From: Trematomus loennbergii
Lineage: Eukaryota; Chordata; Actinopteri; Perciformes; Nototheniidae
Length of the DNA stretch: 64,000 bases
Assembly (NCBI GenBank): GCA_012861695.1
Contig: JAAOOA010000399.1
Coordinates: forward strand, 8,862,147-8,926,146
Direction of reading: 5' to 3'
Numbering within the stretch: position 1 is the stretch's first letter; each line of letters starts with the position of its first letter. Of this stretch, positions 37,273-50,300 are shown piece by piece. A program made the translations under genes and the position numbers. Below the pieces are notes generated by a model that saw nothing but the letters and a program-made list of their open reading frames with translations, was not told the DNA's origin and did no database searches.

Positions 37273-40200
37273 TGAGCTATACCTCCACGACCTCTGGCCC
37301 CGTGTATACAGGCAGGACGGGTGCAGGACCAACTGATGGCAGTATGTTGGCCAGGGCATCGAATGGATCAACCTGCACATGCAACAGCTCCGTGTTATCA
37401 TATACCTGCTCAGATTATATACACACACACACACACACACACACAGACATGAGCTATACCTCCACGACCTCTGGCCCCGTGTATACAGGCAGGACGGGTG
37501 CAGGACCAACTGATGGCAGTATGTTGGCCAGGGCATCGAATGGATCAACCTGCACATGCAACACAATTCAGCACACTGCAGCAAGCACCATGCTTTTCAA
37601 ATCAACCTCATACTGCGTCCGTAAGTATCTACCTCTTTGGCTCCTTTAGCTGCTGCCGGAGGAATCTCCGCCTGCACCTGCAGCGAAGATTGAGAATCAG
37701 TACACAGATTGAAACAAAATGAAGAACGCAACACACAGACGTTGTTAGCTTAATGGAGACTCAACTGCAGGAGTAAGTTGTTGCAAATTGATTAAATCGC
37801 AGCAGATGAAACGTCACTTTTCCTCATGATAATATAGTCCAGAAAGAAAAGAAATCCCAAAGTTTGACACCAATGAAAAGTCTCACAAGGCTGTGGAGTC
37901 TATTCAGTCAGACCACCATGAAAATATTGAATACAACATATCCACTAATATTGTACTGACAGAAAATACACCAACTAAAACTCAGATAGCTTCCACCAAA
38001 GTTAACCAGGATCGTTTACCTTCATTTCTGTCACTTCTTTCTTCCCCTGCATAGACACATTTCCAGCCGTTGCAGTTGGCTTTGATGGTCTAGCCGTATC
38101 AACTTTAGGCACCTCGGCCTTGACTGTTGTGGTAGCAGTTGCACTCTAAAATACAATACATTTCAATCTATTATAAGCCAAGTACATGTGATGTAAAACT
38201 ATGGATCGACTGTATATGCACAACGTTGAATATATCCCCAAAGAAACAAATAAAACAGAGGACAGCGATGGACTGTCTCCAGCAGAAGTCCTTCAGCATT
38301 TTGATGAGAGACATTAGTTCAGAAGTTTCAACAGGAGTTGTGCAATGAAGTAGAGTGAGAGGACAAGACAACAAACTGTGTTCGTTCGGTGTTGCAAGTG
38401 GGCAAGATGTGCAATATTATAACAAGTGTAGGCATTGCACTGCAGAAGGAATGAACAAAAGTCCTTTTTGGATGGTAAACTCGGAAGTAGAAAAAGAAAG
38501 AAACTCCAAAAGTGAGTAATATCCAAAGCAAGAGTGTTCCCAGGCAAAGACAGGAACAAAAACCTGATAAGATCGCCCACAGAGAAGATGTTGCAGAAGG
38601 AAAGCTTTGAAAGTAAACCTCCAGGGAGTCAGGTTACAGAGTCTGAGGAGCAGTGGAGTCTACCTGAGCTGAGCCTTTGGGAGACTCTTTAGGTTTGGTC
38701 ACTGCAGTGAGGCCAGCGGCAGGAGAGGGAACCGTAGCTTTGACTTGGAAGACGGCAGCAGTCTACAAACATGTCGCCAAATGATTACTCAAAAACACAA
38801 GGATGACAGTTTCACAGCACTAATAAATATAAATCCTGTAACATATTTACAAGAAATATGGAAGACATGTTAGTGGAAACAGAGCAGGAGAAATGCACAT
38901 TGATCTCTGGTCAGAGTGCCAATGTAGTCCAACTAGAGCAAGGTTGCTGAGACTAATCTGACCATTGATCAATGTTATTGGTTAAATTATTGTGCTTTTT
39001 CATGGTTTAGACTATATAAAATAAACACATATTTTACAGCACTGCTGACCTTTTTCTAAACTCTGAAAATCACTCATTTCATATCAGAAATGTGAGAGTC
39101 AGCTGCTTAGTTTTGTATTTATATTGAAGCCCTGAGAGGCACCAAAAATAATTCGATAATAATCGGATTTCTGATGGATCTATAGGATTTCTTCTCCTGT
39201 ATTTAATTTTTAAGAAAAGAGGAAAAGTAGGGATGCACTTTAGCCTATTGTGGCCAAAATTAGTATTACAACACCAAACACACAATGATCCCAAAAAAAG
39301 GAAAAGAAGGACATTTACCAGTCTAAAGTTGTTTTCACAGACAAAGAAATAAAGAGTGAAAATCCCTGCAAAACGTTTCTCACCTTTTCTGAAGTCATAA
39401 ACACAAGAGAGAAAATTGATCACTAGATTTGTTTTCTATGTCCCTTATGGGGAACCCTTGCAACAATCGTAACAATAAGCAATCACGGGTTTCTTGAGAA
39501 TCATGTGTATCACGTATGTCGGAGTTTCCCACATGGCTTGACCAACAACCAAGTGTGTTAAGATATTAAAATCTGAAACCAATTAAACTATTAAGCTTGC
39601 TACACTTTTATATATACCTGCATGCTACCCAATTGGTAGAAAATATATCAGTCAAATGATCAGCAGTAATATAAATAAAGAATAAAGCACAGATCAGAGG
39701 ACACCATTACCTTAGGCATCTCTTTAGGAGCAGCCCTCGCCCCAGCTGATGTCATGTCAACAAAGGTAGACCCAGCGGACGACATGTCAATAACAGTACC
39801 TGCCATAGTCTACAAACCAAGGAGCACAGGTTTAAAAGAAAGTCATGGGAGAGTTATTCAGTCATTCCCAAGCATGATGATATGAGAGCTCATGAATGTG
39901 AGACAGCAAGTGTTTAGCCTCAGAACGGTCAAGATGTGAGAGTTACCGCAAACAGAGAGGAGGTAAACAATGTTTCACAAAGATGAAAAGAAGATGAAGC
40001 CAGTGAAGTGTAGAGGGAGGGTTCTTGTTATGTGACACCAAACAGCCAAAAAAAACCTCCACTTTTATTTAGGCATCCAGGGCCTGTCTACCTCTGCTTT
40101 GGCTTTTCCTGCTGTCCCAACTGAAGCACTTCCTCCCGCCGTCACGCCACTACGAGTGGCTCCACCTGTTGCTGTGGTAACCCCAGGATTTGAAGCCATG

Positions 40201-43200
40201 GCGGATCCTGACGCTGCCTTCTGCAAAGCACGACGTATGGGAAATCATCTACCTTTATCACAGCTTAATGGATGCTTGCCTTGCCAATGCATGCTTGTTT
40301 GTTGCACTTACTATAACTGGTAAAAAGGGACAATCCACTGATTTTACACACAAAGTTATTTTACTAATACTACTTCTGTAAAGAAAGGTTGTTAATGTTT
40401 TCTGTGGCTCCAAAGGCAGCTGATTAATTATTAATAATACTGATGACATCGCCAAAACGTATTCAGGAGTATCTCGGGTTGGGCTTGTACACAACACTAA
40501 TGATGTGTTACATAATTGGATGTTTTCCAGGCAGGGAGCATCAAGTTAATCTATGCTATCAGTTGCATTGTGGGAAATGTAGGATCTGGTGATATTGTAT
40601 ATATACAGCAGTCGGACAAACTACTGGCAATGGTCATTTGATCAGTTTCCTCTGACATGGGCTTATAATCATATACTACACGGACCCCCAGATGAACCTA
40701 TAAGGACAACTTTAAAACGGAATATATCTTAGTTAGCATTAGCAACATGAAGTTAGGAGACAAACCCAGAAATGTAACTGAATACTGGAGACTAAAGTCA
40801 GGATATCTTTGCCTCTCTTGTCTTTATGGAAGTGCAACATTCAAACACTGAAGTGCCACTTTAAGTTGCACCCTACATAGTGGCTGTCTCCACTGTATGC
40901 AAATACACTGCACCACTACTTCACTCTGCCACTGATACATGAGCAGCTGAACCCCACTGTGGCAGAGCAGAGGTATGGAGGGGACACAGAGGTCAGCTGC
41001 TAACGAGAGTCATTTCAAGCTAAAGGTTGATCCCCGAGCAATACAAACTACTCTATAAATAACTTGGTTAAACACATGCCATTGTCTCACAATGTTCTAA
41101 ATACTGCAACACCTACTTTATTTCCACTTTCAAACTACAAATATCCCACCAAAGCCTTTCTCTAAAGCCAGTTCCCAAAATAGACGATGTCAAAGTGTTG
41201 GAGGCCGAGTGAAAACTCTTCAGGCCGGCCCTGCTGATTTGTCATGTCCAAACTGTCTGGCCTTAAGGACGTTAAAGATTAGCCAAAGGACTCAGTGAAA
41301 GCCCTGTGTTTTACAGCTATACTGTAGTAATAAAAGTGTAATTTCTGTATAGTCACAATTCCTGAGTACCTCATTAACATACTTTAAATCATTTTATTAG
41401 CCCACTTCCATAAAGTGAGTCTCATAACTAAATGTGTTTTAATTTATCATCTTAAATGGCAAATTTTGCACATGCATACTTAAGAAAAATGTCTGCCTTT
41501 TGAACTCAAACATTAAGGTATATCTATCCTATTCAAGCCAACATTTAGTAACTAAAATAACATGTGAAAATGAAAACAGCTACACATTGAACACAAAGCA
41601 ACACTCACTTTGATCCATTGTTTAGGAGCAGCATTAATGGGCGTTACCTGTCTTTGGCTTGAATAGAAGGAAAAGGAAAGTGTTTCTTGCTGGCTACTGT
41701 ATTGCTTTTAGGGCACAGCTTTATTCCTCCACTCTATTTAAAACTAGTAAAAACATGAAGCTGGAACCGGAAAAGGAACTAACAATTCGTTACATTTTCC
41801 AGATAATGAGCAGAGGTCGGTCCATCTGCTGATTGAACAGAGGAAGTTTACATTTCTCCAAGGAGAATAAGCGGCGCGAGAAGAGGTTAAAGGGCGTTAG
41901 AGAGGAATGTGTGATACCTCGAACTGTGCAGGCTTCCCAGTGGAGACCTGGGCGGCCGGTTTGGGTGTGGCCCGGCTAGGCTGCGACTAGAGAGAGAAAG
42001 AGACAAACAGAGAGCCAGAGATAATTAATGCAAAATCTGACAAGAAGAATCCATCATAATCATTTCAAGACTCACACAGAGCAACATCTCAGTTTCACAA
42101 CTACAAATATTTATGGTGAAACAAAAACATTCCATGCTATTCATTTCTGAATAGAGGAGGAAAACAAGCGTGTCAACACAGCTTCAAACTGTGTCTTTTA
42201 AGAGAAGGATGGATAAACACAGGAACAGTGACATGATGGAGGTAAAGATATACATCCATAGAGGTGGTTGATTGTATCGCTGTATTCCTGAAGGGTGTTG
42301 ATGTTGTTTGACGGCAGAAAGCAAAGAGGCCGAGTATTATTGTTTTCTGCAGGTCACCATAGTAACAAGGACAAATCATTCAGGAATCACTGTCAACCTT
42401 CAGCTGACGTCACATCATGTGAAGTTAACGCACAGATAATTCACATCAGTCTTTAAAGAGACCAATCATGGTTGTACATGTGTCACAAAAATGATGTAAT
42501 GGTGTCAGTGGACCTTATATTTCCTCTTGATAAGATTTGAGTTTCTGTGGACAATGCTATTTTCTGTACAGGTACAAAGGTTATCATATTAAAGATACAT
42601 TTTGTCTACTGATAATTTACCTAGTCATGTAATCGCTGCCACAAACAGTATTTGAACTCAGGTGATACACATATAAAGGAAATCAGGAAATTATTTATTT
42701 TTTAATGCTACACAAAAGATGTATTAGATGTCACTTTTCCAGATGTCAAATTTTCCCAAGAGCCATTCTTCTGTAATGTTGTTAAAGTTCACATACGGTT
42801 TACAAAACATGTATTCTTGGACGTGTTCTGTAAGCTTTCTTATTTTTAAGGAAATCACAATTTGGTATAACTCCATTTACTTCTAGCCACACATTAAATT
42901 AGAGACAAGTGGAAACAGATTAAGTGTCCATGTAATTGACAATATCCTGGTATCATTTACTTTCCACCCTACTTTGGCAGACAGCATTTCCTTTTATATT
43001 TAGCATGTGTTACTACACAAAACAATACAAAACCAAAGCATTTAGGACCAGGACCCTTTTATTTTATATGTATTATCTGAAGATCTCAACAGCAATCAAT
43101 GAAAACACACTCAATTATGTTATTATCTTTATAATGTGAACAATAAGAGCACATTATGTTCTCTTTTAATAATAATAACACTGAATAAATTAAAGTTATT

Positions 43201-44304
43201 CAACAAAAATACAGATAAATGACAAGATAAATCCTAAACACACTACTCCAAACGTACTCTGCTTGGAGGATTAAGTGAAAGAAATGCATTTTTTGTTGTA
43301 CACTCACAAAAAGTGTACTAAGTAAACTCCTTTTTAAAGGCAGCAGTGCGTGCAGTTCAGTATTTTTGAGTCAGCGGTCTCCAGGTGGAGCCCAGTGTGC
43401 CCCAGAACCCAGCCCAGTCCTTTCAGGTGGTGGGAATAAAGCACAAAGAGCCTCCGCCCTACTGACACCAGGACACAAATACAGCAGTAAATCATACATC
43501 CAACCCAACACAATGATGGTGTTGAATCCAACCCAGCCAGTTAGAGGACATTGCTCTGCTTTTCCTTTTGTCCACCAATCTTAGTTCACAGATTAGTTTT
43601 TACATCAGTTTGCATGCTTATTGTATATTTCAAACTATTCTTGAGAGGTGCTACAGAGACAAGAAACTATGTCAAGCAACTATCATTATCCTCTGTTTAC
43701 ACACCTGTAAGCCTGTGAGTGAGAACACCTGTCAAGCCAGCTGTATATTCCAGTAAGCTTCACAAATACAGAATGACTACAGTGAGTGAACAAGAACCAC
43801 CACCCTGAACCATCTGTAATCTGGGACCTCTGATATGATTGCGGCTCAATGATTGCCTCACACACTGGTGTTACATTTCACAAAAATAAGGTCACTACCC
43901 AGCTAAGTGTATGAATCACATAATGTGTTGACTCTAGCTTTGTCTCAACTACAGGCCAGCTGTGAGGGTTATCGTTTCTTTCAAAACTATATTCTGTATA
44001 AGGAAGGATTTGTTTGTGTGTAAACCTGATTCATTCATTTGGAGAAAAAGTGTGAAGACAATTTGAATAAAGCAAATAAAAAAGGCTGTTTCAAGAGAGC
44101 ATACGGAGGAAGTGGCACAAAGGAGGAAGTGAGGTCACAAGCAGCCAGGGTATCCCCCTGCCAGGGGAAGTCATGTTGCTCCTGCCACTGCAGAAAATGT
44201 TGATTGTTTTAAACTCAAATAACTTGAATAACTGAAAGAAAAAGGAAGCATAATTGTCCTGCTCAAATGTTGATAGCAGTGTTGAAATACCTGGAATAGA
44301 GTAA

Positions 44305-44335
<31 letters not shown>

Positions 44336-47300
44336 GATGTATTTAGTTAGCGCTTTTACAGGTGCTCAAAGTCGCTTTACAGAGATAGTGAAAAGAAATA
44401 CCAAAGAGTATCAATACCCAAATATTTATTTTGTCAATACCTCACATTTAATATATAAACAGTTATATATAAAAAGCTTTTTGTTGTTTGAAGCAATAAT
44501 GCAACATTTGAGTAAATGTGACTGTGTTTTTGCCTTAGCTTAGGTTAGCTTAGCCTAGCTTAGCTAAGCATAAAGACTGGAAAAAAGGGATAATGGTTGG
44601 CCTGGATAAACCCCTCCTTGGATACAGCTTAATTAAAGACGCGCTTAAAAAGGTAATTTTATTTGATGAAAGGGATCTAGGTCACCGCGGTGCGTCACCT
44701 TCTCGTCTAAACATGATGTTAACATGATGTTTCAATGGAAATAGGCACATCACTCTTCAGTGAGCGAATGACTGACATCATCACTGTGCTCTATACTTTA
44801 CATACAGTGGCACATCAAAAGCTCTCAAAGTTTCTATCCAAAATACATTTTTAACCCGCAAAAAACTATGTTTATGTAAATCTCAGGAAGTTGCTCAAAA
44901 AGCTTTGTGACTAATTTGCCTTTCTGTCATATGAGAGCAGTCCACACACAGAGTGGAAAACCAAAGCCATAGCAGCATGTGTTTACTTGCTGATCATGAG
45001 GTAATGTGGCTGCATCTTTTGCTCTTTGACCCCTTTAACACATTCAATATGGTATGCTCACTCTGTAAAGGTCAGCATAAATGCATGAATTAGCATCCCT
45101 ACACATTTGCATTACCATCAGTGAAGAGATCAATGTTTCAAACCCAGAGACAAACAAAAGATCCTCCCCATTAAAACCATGGCACTAGTCACCCATCGAC
45201 CCTGCCTTCACTCTGAGAGACTGATGCAGTTTAACAAAGACAGGTTAGGCAGCACAAACAGCGAACCACCCAGATACTTTTCCAAAAGGCAAACAAAAAG
45301 GCTGCACATTTCATTCATGGGCCATTAAAGGAAACAATGCATTGTAAATGAGACAGGAGGGGCAGCGTGTTCACAAGATGACTCCATCTGTCATTACTAA
45401 ATCATAATGAAAATGGTTATGAGGTCTAAAATAGGGTGATGTCGTTCAGCTGGTATTTTTGGTAACACTTTATATTAAAAGGTACACAAATTAACCATCA
45501 ACTACCGTTGTTAATTAACATGCATATTAGCAGTATATTGGCTCTTTATTAGTCAGTATAAAACACTTATTAATGCCTTATTCTACATGACCATATTCTA
45601 CAAACAAGCCATTAGTTGAGAGTTTTTCCTCAATAACCCTCTAATTAGTGCTTATTTGTTGCAAGCAAGGAAGTTGTTGTACATGAGTTTTGGTCTCAAT
45701 ATGCTCTGCTCAATATGGGCCTAATAAGGTGTAGTACCACAAGAATAGTAATTCTCCCATAAGAACACTTAACAAATATGATCTATTCTTATGTTAATTG
45801 TGTCTAAATAACTCAAATTAGGTATTTATATCTAAGAATATGTTTTGGGGTTTTGACAGTTCAGCTACCAATAGCAAGGTGATATTGACCTGTGTGTTTC
45901 ATATTTGCACATTTATATTTTTGTAAAATGTGTACTGAAGGTTAGACAGGAAACCGGGTACAGGAAGTAGGAGAAAGTGAACTGAATAGCATGGCAGTAG
46001 GCTGCAAATTATTTTCCCTATGCAACCTGAAGAGTAAAAGGGTCAAGTCCGTCAGAAAGCAATGACTGTAAGTGTAAGGATTAGTAACATGTATTGTGTT
46101 TATGTGATGTCATTTGGAGATGTTTAAACACAATGAGAAAATGCATTAGCATTCGCACTAGCGTTAGCATACACGGTAGCGTTAGCAGAGGCGAAGTCCC
46201 TCCCCTTCCGGTGGGACTCATGGGACCTTATTTCGGAAAAAGTTTGTATTGAAGTCAATGGAGAGAGAAAGATTATCTTTCGATCCCGTTTGAATTGTGC
46301 CACGAATTACACATATGATGTTTGTCAATCTTAAATAATAATTTCCATGTCAAAAAAGTCACAGTTTGTCGTAAAACTGTTGAAATATAAGACTATGAAA
46401 AATACGCAACTAGAAATACTACAAAAAAAAACACAAAAAAAGTGTTACTTCACAGTTTTACGACATTTTTATTTTGACTTGTAAAATTATCTTTTAAATT
46501 GACAAACATCATGTGTGTAATTCGTGGCACAATTCAAACGGGATCGAAAGATAATCTTTCTCTCTCCATTGACTTCAATACATAACTTTTCCGAAATAAG
46601 GTCCCATGGAGGTCCACCGGAAGGGGAGGGACTTCGCCACTCTATACATGCTTAGGCTTATTGCACAGCTAGCATTAGCTATATTTACCTTACACTTAGC
46701 GGTCCCATGTGTTAATCTGTGTATGTTACACTTGCATGTATGAGATCATTAAGTGCCTTGTAACTTCTTTTTTTATAGTTTCACTCCGTTTGAATGTCAG
46801 TGGACTGCAAATAAGTCAATAAAGTAGCATGGCTGCTCATTCCCTGGCTCTCAAAAGAGTTTGGCTGGCTGTTTAATCTATTTTCACACTGAGACAGTAC
46901 AACACATAGAGAGAAGAGTACACCTATTGTGTAAGTACATACAAGCAGGTCACACAGTATGATCACAAATACATACAATCTGTTAAAAAACTATTTTTTG
47001 AGTTATTTAGACTTAATTAACACTTATAGTTTTATGTCTTGTTATATAAGAATAGTTTTATGTCTTGTTACATAAGAATAGATCATATTTGTTAAGTGTT
47101 ATTATGGGAGAATTACTATTCTTGTGGGACTACTGCCTTATTAGGCCCATATTGAGCAGAGCATATTAAGATCAAAACTCATGTACAACAACTTCCTTAC
47201 TTGCAATAAATAAACACTAATTAGAGGGTTATTGAGGAAAAACTCTCAACTAATGGCTTATTACTTGTAGAATATGGTCATGTAGAATAAGGCATTAATA

Positions 47301-50300
47301 AGTGTTTTATAATTTTATAAAGAGCCAATATACTGCTAATATGCATGTTAATTAACAACTAGTTGATGGTGAATTTGTGTACCTTAATATAAAGTGTTAC
47401 CGTATTTTTTTATTTGGCCAACATTTTTCACACACAAATTAATAGGCTATAAGTAATGTATTTACGTGACAGCAAGCAAAAACATTAGACTGTGAGAAGC
47501 TTTAATATTCATTATCTGCTCCTTTACTTGAAGAGTTGTATCTGTATGTCTAAAGCTAGACAGGGTTTGTTATGTCAGCAGACTGAAGTCTCTGCACTCA
47601 CCTGAGACCCACCCAGAGATTTGCAAAGTATGCCGTGACTCCAAACTGCAGCATTCCTACATTCCTCATGCAGATGCTCTCTGATTATACAAAACAGACT
47701 GTCCATCCACAAAACATGAAACACAAGAAACTGTTTTACTTTGATAAAATAAGCCAAAGCATTTTGCTTAGAAGAATTAGAACATGCCAATATTAAACAA
47801 CGCAATAAATCTCACTAAAATTAATTATTTAAGCTTCTGTATTTACCTTTTTTTCCCAATTTGACTTGGTTTTACTTGGTTTGTAACTTATAAGTAATGT
47901 GTTATGATAACCAGCCCTTCCTAAGAGGGTTAGCCATGCAACTGCTACAATGTCAAAATGCCATGCTAGCGTCAGAGTTGGTCATTCCTAAAAAAAAATT
48001 ATACATTTCTGACGTTTGAATTTGGACAAAACATAATTTCTAATGTACATTCATATATAGCTTTTTTCACAAAAAAAACAAGAACAGAATCTAGCCCCAA
48101 GTGGTGCCTGACTTTGGCTTTGTGTAGAGCATTTCTGCAGGACTTTTCTCACACAACCAAGACGAGTGGCCTTTCACGGGGTAGACAAAGTAACAGGAAC
48201 ACCATACAATCCTGACGTAAATACAAGCTGTATGCGGCTTTTATAGTTTTGTCTACACAGTGACAGTTAATTAAATATTGCAGAATGAGATGTCACTGTG
48301 TTACGCAGCATTGTGAGGTGTTCCTGTTATTCTGTCCAGCCCTGCACACAGACAAAATCAAAGAGTGCAGACGGTAGAAATCTCACACGGCTGTACCTGG
48401 TCGAAATTTTTTCGGGGTAAGGGAAGGGGTCGATACCTGGCATGTTTCTGTTATAGGGAGGTAAACAGCTGTTTATTAGAAGATCCCAGCTGACAGACAC
48501 AAACCAATAAGTACAATGAGAAATGTGAATCCACACATTCACACACATGGATGCACAGAGAGCATAATGTATATTCCCAAACAGCACCATTACAAGACAC
48601 AGATTCCATTCAGGGGCTCATACAGACCTAGCAGTGCTTGCCTTTTGATTGTAAATTAGTCTGAAGAAAAGGTTTTCAATTTGTTGATATCATATGTCTA
48701 TGAAATGTAAAAAACAATAAGAAAACTGTCTGTCAAAACTTCACAAAGCTAGACTTGACGTCAAATATAGCAAACACTTTGCTCTGTTCCCCCAAAAACT
48801 CCAATACCCAAAAGTATTGCGGGATACCATCTAATTTTAGGCTGGAATCAGAAAATATGGGAATTCTTCACCATTTCTGCTTAAAAAATGACTGAAAATA
48901 TAAATCTATTGCAGTCTTTACCCATAGAGCAAGAAGTCAATAGTTTTAACAGTGACAGTTATCAGAAAACAGCCAAGTGTTTACAGTATGTGACTGACAG
49001 GCGGAAAGCTACTCAGATACGTTTTGAACATCTGCTAAACAGTTTTTGGATGGAGTTGACCATATAATCTCCTGTGGTGAGACACAGGACAGACACACAC
49101 ACTCACACACTCTGCATGCTTATGGACAGATAGCTTTGACAGCGAGGACAACACTGAGCGACAGGGTTAGGAACAGGACACTGACATGAAGAGCGTGATC
49201 AAAATAGACTCATGATCCTAGAGTGTGTATGATGGCAGCAGAGCACCATCTGAGACCACTGCTCATTTCAAACTGGCATTGGTTCAGTTTGACACATCAT
49301 CTCAGACGGAAACTCTTGGTGCGCTCAAGGTTTTGCCATTTGTGTCCTTGTGCAGTTTGAGACGGGTATAATGCCCGCCATACAGTAACATCCCACCATT
49401 GGGGGACCTGATTTCTGACATACGTTTTTGTTATGCCAGAAGTAAAGAAACAATGCCGTATATCCAGGCTTTACCCCACAACAGCGATTCAGCCAGTAGC
49501 TTGTGCTTGTATTGAAAACTGATGACTAATGCTGAGCCCCACCCAAACAAACCACAGACACGCACATGTGAATGTGGCTGGAAGCAGCTCCTTAGCTTGT
49601 GCTACGACTTCAAAATAGAACTGGCAACACCGTCTGAATGGTCAGAAGGGAGGCCACCTCAGGCCAAGTGGTGCGAAAGTTGCAGTTTGCGTTACAATGG
49701 AAAAATGTGGAGCAGAAGTGCGAAAGACATTGAAACTAGCTGCTGTTTCAGGGAAGAGCTGCATGAGGGTAATTGCTGTAGGGAAGATTTTGAGAGCAAA
49801 CAGACAGCTGTTTAAAGTCAAGAGTTGTGTCATTTAACAAATACTGTAATTGGCTACCTGTAGGCTATCAATACAATGTATGATCACATGAAAGTAGGCA
49901 TGGGAAAAAAAGAACATGGCCCTTTAAAAAGGAGTTTTAAATATTGTTTATCACACTGTATGAAACTTCAATCTCTAAAGGGCGAATATATTGTCCTTAT
50001 CTGTGTTTGGTTTGAATTTAATAGTTTTGTATCGCAAACTAACATGCATTGAAGAGACACAATTCAAGAGGATAAAACTAAAAGCAATTGTTTCTTATTT
50101 GTCCATCACATGCAAACTAACTGACTTCATCAATAAGCATCAGACCATGTTTTCACACGTTGATGAAAAACACATCACAATGTTCAGGCACATATTGTGC
50201 TTTTTATCCCTCTACATTTATTTGATACTTCAGTTATAGATTATAAAGGCAAAATATAAATCAACAAATAAATGATGATGTGTTATTGTTGATGAAAGTA

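Noticed and set aside
44535..44575. TTAGCTTAGGTTAGCTTAGCC palindromic-looking run
   Set aside because: Short degenerate repeat common in fish introns; no defined element or hairpin of note.
47575..47805. 76-codon minus ORF followed by a GTGAGTG donor-like site
   Set aside because: No in-phase acceptor gives a frame-compatible exon and no calpastatin-like composition.
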